Shown here: positions 49,642 to 59,241 of the stretch, in pieces | How positions within the stretch are numbered: the stretch's first letter is position 1 | Layout: each line of letters opens with the position of its first letter | Assembly: GCF_913778665.1 (NCBI RefSeq) | Contig: NZ_CAJYVQ010000011.1 | Location: 372,001 to 436,000, forward strand | Reading direction: 5' to 3' | Source of the DNA: an uncultured Stenotrophomonas sp. | GTDB lineage: Bacteria; Pseudomonadota; Gammaproteobacteria; Xanthomonadales; Xanthomonadaceae | Length of the DNA stretch: 64,000 nt | Program-made: the position numbers and the translations under genes | Notes under the pieces: model-generated | Told to the model about the DNA's origin: nothing | Seen by the model: only the letters and a program-made list of their open reading frames with translations | The model's database searches: none

Positions 49642-52404
49642 TCACCCCGAGAATCCGGTCAACCTCCAGCTGGAGGTGTCGCTCTGGCTCCAGTTCGGCA
49701 GCTCGGTCTTGAACTGCGCCGGACCCAGGAACGACTTTGTTCCGGCATGGACGGTGATGACACCCGGGCACGCGAAGGTGATGTTGCCGCCCTCAACGGT
49801 GATGCTGGCACCACCGCTGGTGGCGATGTGCACAACCTTCCCTGCCTCGACTTCAACCACCCCCTGCGCGCTGCTCGCACGCAGCGGTTGCCGGGCCTGC
49901 ACATGGATGGCATCGGCCTGCGCCTGCACGTCCACCACACCGGTGCCTGCCACCGCAACCAGCGTGGGACCGCCCGCACCCGCACCGGAACTGGCCGCGG
50001 CCAGCATGCCCAGCGCCTGCGATGCATGAAGCCGCGCCTGCCCCATCACGGCCAGGTCGCTATGGCTGCCACTGGACAGCAGCACGCCCTCGCCACTGGA
50101 CCACTGCAGCGTTTGCCCGGCGACGTGCACCACACCCTCGGGCGCGGCCACGCCCAGCAAGGGATCCCCGCTGTGCGGCACGCGTTTGTCACCGGGCGAG
50201 GCGTCGCGCTCGCGGGCCTGCTCGGTCGCCGCATCGAAGCCTTCGCCGGTCAAGGTGGTGCGCACGCTCTTGAGGATGCCTGGCAGCGGCGACTGGCCGG
50301 TCATCAGGACCGAGCGCTGCTTCGCCCCCGCCCCCTCCTGCATCGCCAGCGGGCTGGTCACGTGCTTGCGCGCGGCCTGGGTGAAACGCTCGCCCAGCGT
50401 CTGCAGCTGCGCCAGCAGCGCGGAAGGCTGCACTGCTTCACCCGCAGGCGCCGTCGGACGGCGGCCATAGGCCGAGAACCATGCGCCTGCCGGCGCACGC
50501 ACTGCGCCCCATGCATCGCTGCGCAGCTCGAAGCCGGTACCACGCAGGCTGCCGACGTAGTTGTCGGCCTGGTGCCGCAGGTGCCCCAGCGTCAGCTGCG
50601 ATGCCTGCTGGCTGCTGGCCAGCTGCGCACGCAGCTGTTGGTTGGAATCGTCGAACAACAGATGGTTGCTGCCGTCACCGCCGTCCCACTCGCGCGAGCG
50701 GATGCCCCAGAGCGCGCCGCCGTGGCGATGGGCCTGGTCACCGGCACCGGCCGCGTGCCACGCCGGCGCCTGGCCACCACTGAGATTGGCCTGCGCACTG
50801 TTGCGCGCATCACCGGCCTGGCCATAGGCCGACAGGTCGCTCTCTCCATTGGCACCGGCGGTGGTGGGGGCCACGCCGGCTTCGCCGCGGCCGTTGTACA
50901 GCGCGCCCAGCACCAGCGGCCGATCGATATCCGCATCGAGGAAGCCCACCAGCACTTCCTGGCCGATGCGCGGCAGGAACTGACTGCCGACACCCGGGCC
51001 CGCATAGCGCTGCGCTACACGCAGCCACGCGCTGTCATGGGCACCATCGCCCTGCCCGTTCTGGAAATGAAAACGCACGCGCACGCGGCCGTGACTGTCG
51101 GCATGCAGGTCCTTGCCGGTGCTGCCCTGGCCGGCCACCACCACCGCGGTCTGATAGCCGGGCACGGTCGGGCGGGGATTGAGCCGCGCACCGGTGCCAT
51201 CCACCAGCAGCGGGCGCCAGGGCGTGGCGCGCGGCACCGCGTCGAAGCGATTGCCGTAGCCGACCGCGTCCGCCTGTTGCCACAGTGCTGCGTCCTCGGA
51301 CACGCCGGGTGCAACACCCAGCGCATCCTCGAGACTGCGCCGCAGGTCGGTGGGCAGGTTGTTGATGCCCGCATGGTCGACGGCCACCAGCAGCAGCTCG
51401 GGCGGCGTCGTGCCGGGAGCCTGCTGCAGTCGCAGCCAGTTGCCCGAGTGCAGGCCACGCACCGTACCGTGCCCCTGCCAGCGGCGGCTGTGCGCTTCGC
51501 GCGCCTGTGCCAGCAGCCGGGCCTGGCGCGACGCGGCAGCACTGTCACTGAAGGCATAGGCGCCCACGGCATCGAAATCTTCGCGCGCCGACGCACTGCC
51601 ACCGCCGTCCATCGGCGACTGGCCCGCCAGCGCACGCACCTGACGGTAATCATCACTCTGCAGGCTGACCGTCGTGCTGGCCAGACGCCGGCACAGGCCG
51701 ATGGCCTGCACGCTGTCACTGGCTTCGGTGGCATCGCTGCGATGGAAGCGCACGCCGGTGCCGGCACTGGTGGCATCTTCCGGCAGCGCGACACTGTCGG
51801 CAAAGATCTCCATGCCGTTGCCGCAGGGCGCTTCCTCGTCGGCGTACAGCCGCCAGCCCAACCCCTCTTCGGCCAGCAGCCGCTGCAGGAAATCAGCGTC
51901 ACTCTCGCGGTACTGCACGCAGTAACTGCGTACGCGCGCGCCCAGGAAGGCATCGACGCCCTCGGCCCAACGCCAGCGTGCGATGTCGCCGTGTCCAGCG
52001 AGGACCGCATCGACGATGGCACGAAGGCCCTGTTCCTGGAAAACGCGGCTGTGGCGCGCATGCTGCAACCACCAGGTCCACGACACCAGCCGCAGCCGGT
52101 AGCGCACCAGCCCGCCATCGCCTCCGAGCCTGGCGGCATCGGCAACCAGGCCACTGCGTTGCCATTGCCCGCCGTCGGCAAGCTGCGTGATCAAGGTCGC
52201 GCGCGTGGCCGGCAACGATGCCAGTTCAATACCAGCGTCGGTGGTGAGTACATCGACCTCGGTCCACGCATCTTCGCCCAGCGCGTCGCGCCCACGCCAG
52301 CGCTCCACGGTGCATGCCGTGAATGCCTCGGACTGCAGACGATAGAGACGCTGGGCATCGCCAAGACCGGCGGCCTGCGTCATCAGGTAATTCAGCTGAT
52401 CCAT
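49642..52404 (-). CDS. vgrG: T6SS spike protein VgrG2
   Basis: This 920-residue VgrG has the same architecture as VgrG1: a start with LYRLQSEAFTACTVERWRGR, the core YAGPGVGSQFLPRIGQEVLV and DIDRPLVLGALYNGRGE, and a DUF2345 end with ITFACPGVITVHAGTKSF. The last 25 residues (LPNWSQSDTSSWRLTGFSG) differ from VgrG1 and may specify its cargo, presumably the dual peptidoglycan effector encoded downstream. The start at 52404 is chosen by alignment with VgrG1. It is divergent from tssA. Confidence 0.95.
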   Translation of the reverse strand: MDQLNYLMTQAAGLGDAQRLYRLQSEAFTACTVERWRGRDALGEDAWTEVDVLTTDAGIELASLPATRATLITQLADGGQWQRSGLVADAARLGGDGGLVRYRLRLVSWTWWLQHARHSRVFQEQGLRAIVDAVLAGHGDIARWRWAEGVDAFLGARVRSYCVQYRESDADFLQRLLAEEGLGWRLYADEEAPCGNGMEIFADSVALPEDATSAGTGVRFHRSDATEASDSVQAIGLCRRLASTTVSLQSDDYRQVRALAGQSPMDGGGSASAREDFDAVGAYAFSDSAAASRQARLLAQAREAHSRRWQGHGTVRGLHSGNWLRLQQAPGTTPPELLLVAVDHAGINNLPTDLRRSLEDALGVAPGVSEDAALWQQADAVGYGNRFDAVPRATPWRPLLVDGTGARLNPRPTVPGYQTAVVVAGQGSTGKDLHADSHGRVRVRFHFQNGQGDGAHDSAWLRVAQRYAGPGVGSQFLPRIGQEVLVGFLDADIDRPLVLGALYNGRGEAGVAPTTAGANGESDLSAYGQAGDARNSAQANLSGGQAPAWHAAGAGDQAHRHGGALWGIRSREWDGGDGSNHLLFDDSNQQLRAQLASSQQASQLTLGHLRHQADNYVGSLRGTGFELRSDAWGAVRAPAGAWFSAYGRRPTAPAGEAVQPSALLAQLQTLGERFTQAARKHVTSPLAMQEGAGAKQRSVLMTGQSPLPGILKSVRTTLTGEGFDAATEQARERDASPGDKRVPHSGDPLLGVAAPEGVVHVAGQTLQWSSGEGVLLSSGSHSDLAVMGQARLHASQALGMLAAASSGAGAGGPTLVAVAGTGVVDVQAQADAIHVQARQPLRASSAQGVVEVEAGKVVHIATSGGASITVEGGNITFACPGVITVHAGTKSFLGPAQFKTELPNWSQSDTSSWRLTGFSG

Positions 52405-52638
52405 GCCATTTCCAGAGTGAAGGCGCCAGATCGAGTCTGTACGGCGCCGGTTTCCAGCCTTTGAATCTACCAGATTGTGGTGTTCGTCAAAATCACGGCG
52501 CAGAATGTGGCGATGAACTGCGCTCTCCGTCACATAATTGGCGGAATGGCGCATTCAGTCTTGGCGACTTTCTCACTTCCCGCAACCGCGTTCACATTCA
52601 ACCGCTAGAATCGACCGCAGTCCCCAACGAGACCTGCC
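52405..52638. promoter_or_regulatory. Divergent promoter region of vgrG2 and tssA
   Basis: This 234-base region is more AT-rich than the genes around it. A good -10 box, TAGAAT at 52606-52611, lies 27 bases before the tssA start; I cannot assign a -35 box at normal spacing. No sigma-54 site is apparent. Confidence 0.4.
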
Positions 52639-53700
52639 ATGCTGGATCAGGAAGCCCTGCTGGCCCCGATTTCGGACCACGCCCCGACCGGTGAAGACCT
52701 GTCGTTCTCGGCGGAGTTTGATCGGATCATCGAAAACCGTCGTGCCGACGACCCCACCCTGGACCAGGGTGCGTGGCAGACCGACATCAAGTATGCCGAT
52801 TGGACCAGCGTGCTGCGCGAATCCAACGACCTGCTGCAGTCACGCACCAAGGACCTGCGCGTCGCCGGCTGGCTCACCGAAGCGGCCACCCAGCTGGACG
52901 GGTTCCAGGGCCTGGCCAGCGGCTACCGGGTCACTGCCGGCCTGTGTGACCGCTACTGGGACGAGGTTCACCCGCAGGCGCCGGATGGCGACTTCGAGGA
53001 ACGCATCGGCAACCTGAGCTGGCTGCTGACCAATTCACTGCAATGGTTGCGTTCGGTGCCGATCATCGTCGCACCGCAGGGCCGCTTCAGCCTGGCCGAT
53101 TTCGAACACGCCCATGCCCGCGCGGCCAGTGGCGAGGAAGATGACGGTCGGCCAGGACTGGAGATGCTCAATGCAGCCCGTCGCGATACCCAGCACGGGT
53201 TCTACCGGCAACTGGCCGATGACCTGCCCGAGTGCAGCCAGGCCCTGGCCGAACTGCAGGCTGCGGTCGACAACCGGCTCGGCCTGGATGGCCCGAGTTT
53301 CAGTGCGGTGCGAGAGCAGCTGGAACACCTGCAGCGCACCGTGCTGCGCTTCGCGCGCGAGGCGGGCGTGCTGCTCGATGGCGAGACCGGGCCGGCAGAG
53401 GACACGTTCAGCGGCACTGACTTCGCCGCGGATGCCCCGGCATTCGACCCGGCGCCGGTCAGCGCCGCCCCGCGTGGGCCGGCCGGTGCTCCGGGCTCGC
53501 GCAAGGAAGCACTGCAGCAACTGCGCCAGGTCGCCGAGTTCTTCCGTCGCACCGAGCCGCACAGCCCGGTGGCCTATCTGGCCGAGAAGGCGGCACGCTG
53601 GGGCGAGATGCCGCTGCATGTCTGGCTCAAGCGGGTCATCAAGGACAACAGCACGCTGGAGCAGATGGAAGAAATGCTGGACGTCAATCCGGAAGATTGA
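52639..53700 (+). CDS. tssA: T6SS protein TssA
   Basis: This 353-residue protein is TssA, which organises baseplate and sheath assembly. The N-terminal ImpA_N domain is clear: LLAPISDHAPTGEDLSF at the start, then DWTSVLRESNDLLQSRTKDL and WDEVHP. The C-terminus (VAYLAEKAARWGEMPLHVWL) is of the short TssA type. It is the only plus-strand core gene in the T6SS region here, facing the tssM operon tail-to-tail. Confidence 0.93.
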   Translation: MLDQEALLAPISDHAPTGEDLSFSAEFDRIIENRRADDPTLDQGAWQTDIKYADWTSVLRESNDLLQSRTKDLRVAGWLTEAATQLDGFQGLASGYRVTAGLCDRYWDEVHPQAPDGDFEERIGNLSWLLTNSLQWLRSVPIIVAPQGRFSLADFEHAHARAASGEEDDGRPGLEMLNAARRDTQHGFYRQLADDLPECSQALAELQAAVDNRLGLDGPSFSAVREQLEHLQRTVLRFAREAGVLLDGETGPAEDTFSGTDFAADAPAFDPAPVSAAPRGPAGAPGSRKEALQQLRQVAEFFRRTEPHSPVAYLAEKAARWGEMPLHVWLKRVIKDNSTLEQMEEMLDVNPED

Positions 53701-53752
53701 ACCGGCTGTCGCTTCAGCAGGGAGAGCGGGCCCGGCCCGCTCTCCCTTGCAC

Positions 53753-54532
53753 CTACTGGATCTTGAACTCGATACGACGGTTGCGCGCGCGGCCCTCGTC
53801 GCTGGTATTGTCCGCCACCGGCTCGTCAGGCCCCTTGCCCAGCACGTCCATGTGACTGCCCGGGATGCCCTTGGACATCATGTAGTTCTTGACCGCCAAC
53901 GCGCGCGCATGGCTCAGCGTCAGGTTGGATTCGCGCTGGCCCACATTGTCGGTATGGCCGATGACCAGGAAGCGGCTGTCCGGCATCTGCGCCATCTTGG
54001 CCACCATCTCGTCGAGGATGCTCATGCCGAAGGGCGTCAGGCGTGCGCTGCCACTCTGGAACTCGATGATGCGGTTGGCCAGGGTCTGGTCCAGCACGTT
54101 CTGCTGCGAGCCGACCTTCAGTGCATTGGTGACCGTATAACTGGTGTTGCTGGCCAGACTGAGGTCACTGGCAACCTGCTGGCGCAGCGCCTCGTTGCCC
54201 ACCTCACCCGTGATGCGCACGGCCTGGCCATTCACCTCCAGCTTGCCCGGTGACACCCGCTTCAAGCCCGGATTGATCATGCCCGCGACATAGTCTCCCC
54301 AGTTCGGTGGCGTCGCGATGGTTTCCACCTGGATGCGGTCAACCACGCGCTCGGCGCCGTACACCGCGCGCAGATTGTTGAGCAGCTTGGCCTTGGTGGC
54401 CTGATCGGGCACCACGCCTTCGATGACCACCGGCCGTTCACCGGCGGCCGCAGCCGGCCCATTCTGCGCGGCAAGCGGTGCGGCCGCCAGCAGCAGCGGC
54501 CACATGAGATGGAAAGGATTGCACAGGCGCAT
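53753..54532 (-). CDS. T6SS-associated OmpA-family protein
   Basis: This 259-residue protein has a signal peptide (LLLAAAPLAAQ), a BON-like segment (VVIEGVVPDQATKAKLLNNL) and a C-terminal OmpA peptidoglycan-binding domain (VIGHTDNVGQRESNLTLSHA; NRRIEFKIQ). It may anchor the membrane complex to the cell wall, a task served by TagL or extended TssL in other systems. The gene starts 2 bases after tagF. Confidence 0.88.
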   Translation of the reverse strand: MRLCNPFHLMWPLLLAAAPLAAQNGPAAAAGERPVVIEGVVPDQATKAKLLNNLRAVYGAERVVDRIQVETIATPPNWGDYVAGMINPGLKRVSPGKLEVNGQAVRITGEVGNEALRQQVASDLSLASNTSYTVTNALKVGSQQNVLDQTLANRIIEFQSGSARLTPFGMSILDEMVAKMAQMPDSRFLVIGHTDNVGQRESNLTLSHARALAVKNYMMSKGIPGSHMDVLGKGPDEPVADNTSDEGRARNRRIEFKIQ

Positions 54533-54534
54533 CG

Positions 54535-55518
54535 TCAGGTTCCCAGGAAAGTCTCGCCGAACAGCTTGCGTGCGGTGGCCAGCGCCAGGTCGTCACGGTC
54601 GAGGAAGCTGCCGAAGCGGTTGAGGTTGTAGTCGCCGCGCAGGTAGTCGTCCACCCACTCCGAGTGCTGGATGCGGATCAGGAAGTCACCGGCTTCGGCC
54701 GGGTCCAGCACCGCACGCAACACCTGACGATCGGCGCCGTTGAAGCCGACGATCATGCTCGGCGCGGCATCGTTGCGGATCAGCACCGCCAGTTCGAAAT
54801 CACCGCGGGCGACGAAGCTGGACAGCAGGTCGAGCCAGAACGCCGCCACCAACGGCCGGTAGGCCGGATCTCGCACCAGCGGGAACACCAGCGCCTTGTC
54901 GATGTTGACGTCGCCGCCGCCGAGCACCGGCTGCAGCAGCAGGCCCAATGCCGGCAGCACCTGACGCAGCGCCACGTCGCCATGCCCGGAATCGCGCAGG
55001 CGCTGTTCGAGGTCGGCCACCGTGGTGCTTTCCAGGAAGTCCTGGAAGCTGCCGTTGTAATCGCCCGGGTCGGTGCTGATGGTGAAGCGCGCGTCGGCCA
55101 GCTGGGCCAGCGCCTGCGCCGCGTCGCCGGCCTGGTAGGCCTGGCGCGCCAGCCGGGCCAGGCCCGACCAGGCGTTGGACATGGCCAACGGGCTGCGGCC
55201 AATGAACGTCAGCGGTTCCGGTGCATCCAGGCGCAGCGCCGACAGCAGCGGGAAGCGTCGTTCGGACGCATCACGGCTGGCCAGGAAGTGGCCGCACAGC
55301 ACCATCTTGCTGCGTGAGCCGAGGAAGGCGTAGTGGATCTCCGGCGCTTCGTCGTAACGCTGCTTCCAGTCCGGACTCTGGCTCAGCAACTCCAGGCTCT
55401 CGCCGGCCCAGCGATCGAGCCAGCCCAGCAACTGGTGGTTGTCGGCGGCGCGGACGAAATCTCCGCGTGAGGGCACCTTGCCGAAGTACGACACGCCTGC
55501 ACTGACCACCCGGCTCAT
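54535..55518 (-). CDS. tagF: T6SS-associated protein TagF
   Basis: This 327-residue protein matches TagF (SciT/ImpM family), seen in SYFGKVPSRGDFVRA and WLDRWAGESLELL at the N-terminus, and HYAFLGSRSKMVLCGHFL. TagF represses T6SS assembly post-translationally in Pseudomonas and Agrobacterium. The start overlaps the tssM stop as ATGA, so both are translationally coupled. Confidence 0.93.
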   Translation of the reverse strand: MSRVVSAGVSYFGKVPSRGDFVRAADNHQLLGWLDRWAGESLELLSQSPDWKQRYDEAPEIHYAFLGSRSKMVLCGHFLASRDASERRFPLLSALRLDAPEPLTFIGRSPLAMSNAWSGLARLARQAYQAGDAAQALAQLADARFTISTDPGDYNGSFQDFLESTTVADLEQRLRDSGHGDVALRQVLPALGLLLQPVLGGGDVNIDKALVFPLVRDPAYRPLVAAFWLDLLSSFVARGDFELAVLIRNDAAPSMIVGFNGADRQVLRAVLDPAEAGDFLIRIQHSEWVDDYLRGDYNLNRFGSFLDRDDLALATARKLFGETFLGT

Positions 55519-58500
55519 CGTGCACCTCCTGCCGCCGGTGCCGGTGCAGCCGTCGTGCCTGTCGCCGGCGCGACCGGCGTAACCGGCGTTCCACCGGCCA
55601 CACGCTCAGGCAGCTGCAGCCCGCGCTGCCAGTCACCACCACCTTCGCCTCCGCCCCCGCCGGCGCGGCGCACGATACGCATCTCCACGGTCACCCCGAC
55701 GCCATTGCCATTCCAGGTGATGCGGCTGGAATCATCCAGGCGCTCGTACTCACCCTCGGCCATCAGGCGATTGAAGCCATTGGAGCCGGGCGCACTGAAC
55801 ACCTCCACGGTGCGACCGTCGCCAGTCACGGCGGTGATCTTCACACCGGGCACCTGGCCCACATTCGGGTACTGCATGGTCGTCCATTGCGGCGGCGTAT
55901 TGCGATAACGCAGCACCTGGCCATCAATCTCGATGGTGTATTCCAGGGCACCGGCCGCCGGCGCCGGCAGGATCTCGAAGATCGTGGTGTCCTGCGCCGC
56001 ACCGGCTGCCGAGCCGCTCACCCAGTTGCCGTAGTTGGCGACCAGGTCAGCCGACAGGTTCACGCCCTGCCCGGCCCAGCGACGGGTCTCCAGCAGCGGA
56101 CCGCGCTGGATGACCAGCGTGCCCAGTGCCTCCTTGTTGAAGGCGGCGATGCTGCCGCTGGCGCCGAAGATGCCGGCGATGTCACTCGGTGCGGCATCAA
56201 CGTCGGAGTTCAGGTTGAACGGATACTGCTGGCCGATGCGCGCCTTGAACGGGTCGTAGACCTGCGCCTTCCAGGTCTTGTTGACCTCCTCCTCGGTGGG
56301 CGGAATCAGCGCACTGAAGGTCTGGGTCAGCGGGCGCAGCAGTAGTGGACGCAGGGCCTCGCGCTGCTTCTCGTCCAGCCCGGTCAGCACCTGCTCGTCG
56401 ACCAGCGCCAGGCCCACGCTCAGCTCGGAGCCTTCATTGCTGAAGGTGTCCTGCATCAGCTTGCGGGTGCCCACGCCGATCTCGCCCTGGCTCTTGATCG
56501 CGTTCAGGCGCGCGCGCAGCTTGGCCAGCGTTTCGAAGTAGGCCGTGATGACGGCCGGCTGGTCACCGCGCTCGGTGGTCAGTCGGGCAATGCCTTCAAA
56601 GGCCTTGCCGATCGGGCCAACGCCCTGCGCTGCGGCCGTCGCCGCCGGGTCCTTGCGCAGGATGGTGCGCTGGAACCAGGCCACGAAGCCCTTGCGTGCC
56701 TTGCTCGAGCGCGCCAGTGCCGGCGGGTTGTCCCACACCGTCTCTTCGTTGATACGCTCCAGCAGGATGCGCAGCGGCGAATTGCTGGCATCGCCCAGCT
56801 TGTTGATGCGTGCCACGGCTTCATCGAACGTGCTGAACTCGGCCACGCTCAGGCCCTGCACGAACTTGCTCCACTCGCGCGCGTAGTCGTTCTTGTACAG
56901 GTTGACCAGCTCGCGCGAGACATGCTCCGGGCTGCCGGCCAGCGACAGATCGCTCTGCTCGGTGGTGCCCAGCACCCAGTCGGTGGTGCTGAGCTGGGTG
57001 TTGGCCGCTTCCTTGATCGCGTCCTGCACGTAGTCTTCCCACGCCTTGCGCGAGAACGCGCCGGAGATCGCGTAGCTGCCATTGATCATGCGCCCGTTGC
57101 GCTCCACGCCGACCAGGTTGTCGACCGTGGTCGTGCCAAAGCGGGCACCGGCGCGCGCCTTGATCTGCGCATACACGCGCTCCATCGCCGGCTGCCCCTT
57201 CATCACCTGGCCCAGTGCCTGGCGCGTGTCGGAGACCAGGGTCACCTTGTTCTGCACCTGCGGCCAGCTCGGAGCGCCGGCCTGCGCCACGTAGAAGGTC
57301 ATCAGCTTCTCGGCAGCGCGGACCATTTCCTCGCGGCTCATCTGGCCACGGTTGGCCTCCAGCCAGGTCCGCCAGAACAGCGTCAGCTGCTGCGACAGGT
57401 GCGCGCCCTCCACGTACTTGGGGTTGCCCAGCATCAGGTAGGTCTTGAGCGCGTTGTAGGCGTCGTTGGTGCTGGTCGGCGAGGCATTCTGGTACAGCAC
57501 TTCGCTCTCGGCGGCAGCACTGTTGCCCTGGCCCAGCTTGTCACGCTCGGCCACCACCTGGCCCAGGTAGTTCTCCAGGTTGGCCACGGTCGGCGCCAGC
57601 ATCACCTGCTGCATGCCGTGGTTGTACTCGCGCAGCAGCTTCTCGCGGATCGCCGTACCCTGGTACAGGCCCAGCCGGGTCGTGATGCCACCGTCCTGGC
57701 CATAGCGGTCCAGCTGTTCCATGCGGTCCTGAAGCAGCAGCAACGCATCGATGCGTGATTTCAGGTCCATGCGGTCCTTCTGCACGCGCACGGCCTGGTC
57801 CAGATCCTTGGTGGCATTGGCCACCAGCTGCGCGTTGGTGGTGTAGGACCACGTCCACAGGCCCAGCGCCAGCGCCAGCACGCCGACCGCGCCAAGGAAA
57901 ACGCCATAGCGCAGGCGGTTCTGGTGCGGGCTGGAGTACTGCCGCACCAGTTCCTTGTCGGCGAAGATCACCTTGCGGAACAGGTCCTTCAGGAAGAACG
58001 CGGTATGCCCGGTCGGTGCCTCGTCCACGTTCGAGCCGCGTTCCAGGTTGAACTGGCGGCCGACGCGCTCGGAGGCGTGATGCACCGAGCGCCCTTCCTG
58101 CAGCGCGCTGGAGAAGTAGAAGCCACGGAACACCGGCTTGAACTGGTAGGGGTTGTCTTCGAACAGGGTGGCGATGAAGGTGCGCAGCGCCGGCTTGATG
58201 CCGACGAACTCCAGCGGCAGCGACAGCAGCCCCGGCGACACTTCGCGCCCGCGCTGCATCGCCATGTGGGTCAGGCTCATTTCCTTGATGCCTTCGGCCA
58301 GCTCATCGAAATGGCTGTCGAACGCGGCCAGTGCGTCACCCTGCTGCTGCACGTCGAACGGCAGCGTGGCACCCCACACATGCTCGCGCTCGCCCGGGTC
58401 GAGGTTGCGGAAGAACTCGCTGAAACCGGCGATCAGGTCGGCCTTGGTGAACAGCACATACACCGGCGCGAACACTTCCAGGCGCTCGGTTATCTCCTGC

Positions 58501-59225
58501 ACGCGCTGGCGCAGGTTCTTGGCCAGCTCGATGGCGAATTCCGGCTTGCTGCCGGACAGTTCGGCCAGGCTGGCGGCGATGATCACGCCGTTGATCGGTG
58601 CACGCGGGCGGTTCTTCTTCAGCAGGCCGAGGAAGGTCAGCCACTCCATGCGGTCCTCGACGCTGACCGAGTAGCGGCCTGCGGTGTCGAGCACGATGCC
58701 GTTGGTGGTGAAGTACCAGTCGCAGTTGCGGGTGCCGCCGATGCCCTGCACCACGTTGCCGCGGTTGTCCTCGAACGGGAACTGCAGCCCGGAATTGAGG
58801 ATCGCGGTGCTCTTGCCCGCCGCCGGGTTGCCGATGATCACGTACCACGGCAGTTCATAGAGCGCGGCATTGCCCTTCAGCACGCCCATCCGCGACGACT
58901 TGATCTGCTTGACTGCATCCATCATCCGCGAGCGCAGCGCCTCGGTGTCGGCACGCTGCGCCGGCTGCGCCCCGGCCACCGCCTTGTCCGCCTCGTCCTT
59001 GACCATCGCTTCCACGCGCTTGGCCGCGCGCCGGGCCAGGATCCGCTTGATGATCCAGACCAGCAGCGCCAGCACCAGCAGGCCGGCCAGCACAACGGCC
59101 ACCCAGATGCCGATCTGCCGCGCCTCTGCCTCACCGTAGTGGGCCAGCGCAGCGGCACCGACCAGGCCGATCACCATCCACAGGCGGTAATCGCGCAGGT
59201 AGTAGCTGAAATTGCTCAAACTCAT
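55515..59225 (-). CDS. tssM: T6SS membrane complex protein TssM (IcmF-type)
   Basis: This 1236-residue inner-membrane protein is TssM, the backbone of the T6SS membrane complex. It has two N-terminal helices, a cytoplasmic NTPase domain with Walker A at residues 132-140 (GNPAAGKST), a third helix (GVFLGAVGVLALALGLWTW) and a long periplasmic region with IcmF-related domains (GPLLETRRWAGQGV). The Walker motif is intact, so the NTPase may be active. It ends in a Pro/Ala-rich tail. The start at 59225 gives the typical short N-terminus before the first helix. Confidence 0.96.
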   Translation of the reverse strand: MSLSNFSYYLRDYRLWMVIGLVGAAALAHYGEAEARQIGIWVAVVLAGLLVLALLVWIIKRILARRAAKRVEAMVKDEADKAVAGAQPAQRADTEALRSRMMDAVKQIKSSRMGVLKGNAALYELPWYVIIGNPAAGKSTAILNSGLQFPFEDNRGNVVQGIGGTRNCDWYFTTNGIVLDTAGRYSVSVEDRMEWLTFLGLLKKNRPRAPINGVIIAASLAELSGSKPEFAIELAKNLRQRVQEITERLEVFAPVYVLFTKADLIAGFSEFFRNLDPGEREHVWGATLPFDVQQQGDALAAFDSHFDELAEGIKEMSLTHMAMQRGREVSPGLLSLPLEFVGIKPALRTFIATLFEDNPYQFKPVFRGFYFSSALQEGRSVHHASERVGRQFNLERGSNVDEAPTGHTAFFLKDLFRKVIFADKELVRQYSSPHQNRLRYGVFLGAVGVLALALGLWTWSYTTNAQLVANATKDLDQAVRVQKDRMDLKSRIDALLLLQDRMEQLDRYGQDGGITTRLGLYQGTAIREKLLREYNHGMQQVMLAPTVANLENYLGQVVAERDKLGQGNSAAAESEVLYQNASPTSTNDAYNALKTYLMLGNPKYVEGAHLSQQLTLFWRTWLEANRGQMSREEMVRAAEKLMTFYVAQAGAPSWPQVQNKVTLVSDTRQALGQVMKGQPAMERVYAQIKARAGARFGTTTVDNLVGVERNGRMINGSYAISGAFSRKAWEDYVQDAIKEAANTQLSTTDWVLGTTEQSDLSLAGSPEHVSRELVNLYKNDYAREWSKFVQGLSVAEFSTFDEAVARINKLGDASNSPLRILLERINEETVWDNPPALARSSKARKGFVAWFQRTILRKDPAATAAAQGVGPIGKAFEGIARLTTERGDQPAVITAYFETLAKLRARLNAIKSQGEIGVGTRKLMQDTFSNEGSELSVGLALVDEQVLTGLDEKQREALRPLLLRPLTQTFSALIPPTEEEVNKTWKAQVYDPFKARIGQQYPFNLNSDVDAAPSDIAGIFGASGSIAAFNKEALGTLVIQRGPLLETRRWAGQGVNLSADLVANYGNWVSGSAAGAAQDTTIFEILPAPAAGALEYTIEIDGQVLRYRNTPPQWTTMQYPNVGQVPGVKITAVTGDGRTVEVFSAPGSNGFNRLMAEGEYERLDDSSRITWNGNGVGVTVEMRIVRRAGGGGGEGGGDWQRGLQLPERVAGGTPVTPVAPATGTTAAPAPAAGGAR

Positions 59226-59241
59226 GCAGGGATCCAAGGGG

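Noticed and set aside
49618-52464. Plus-strand open frame of more than 900 codons opposite vgrG2
   Set aside because: VgrG2 is certain from its core motifs. The antisense product is His/Arg/Gln-rich and has no family features.
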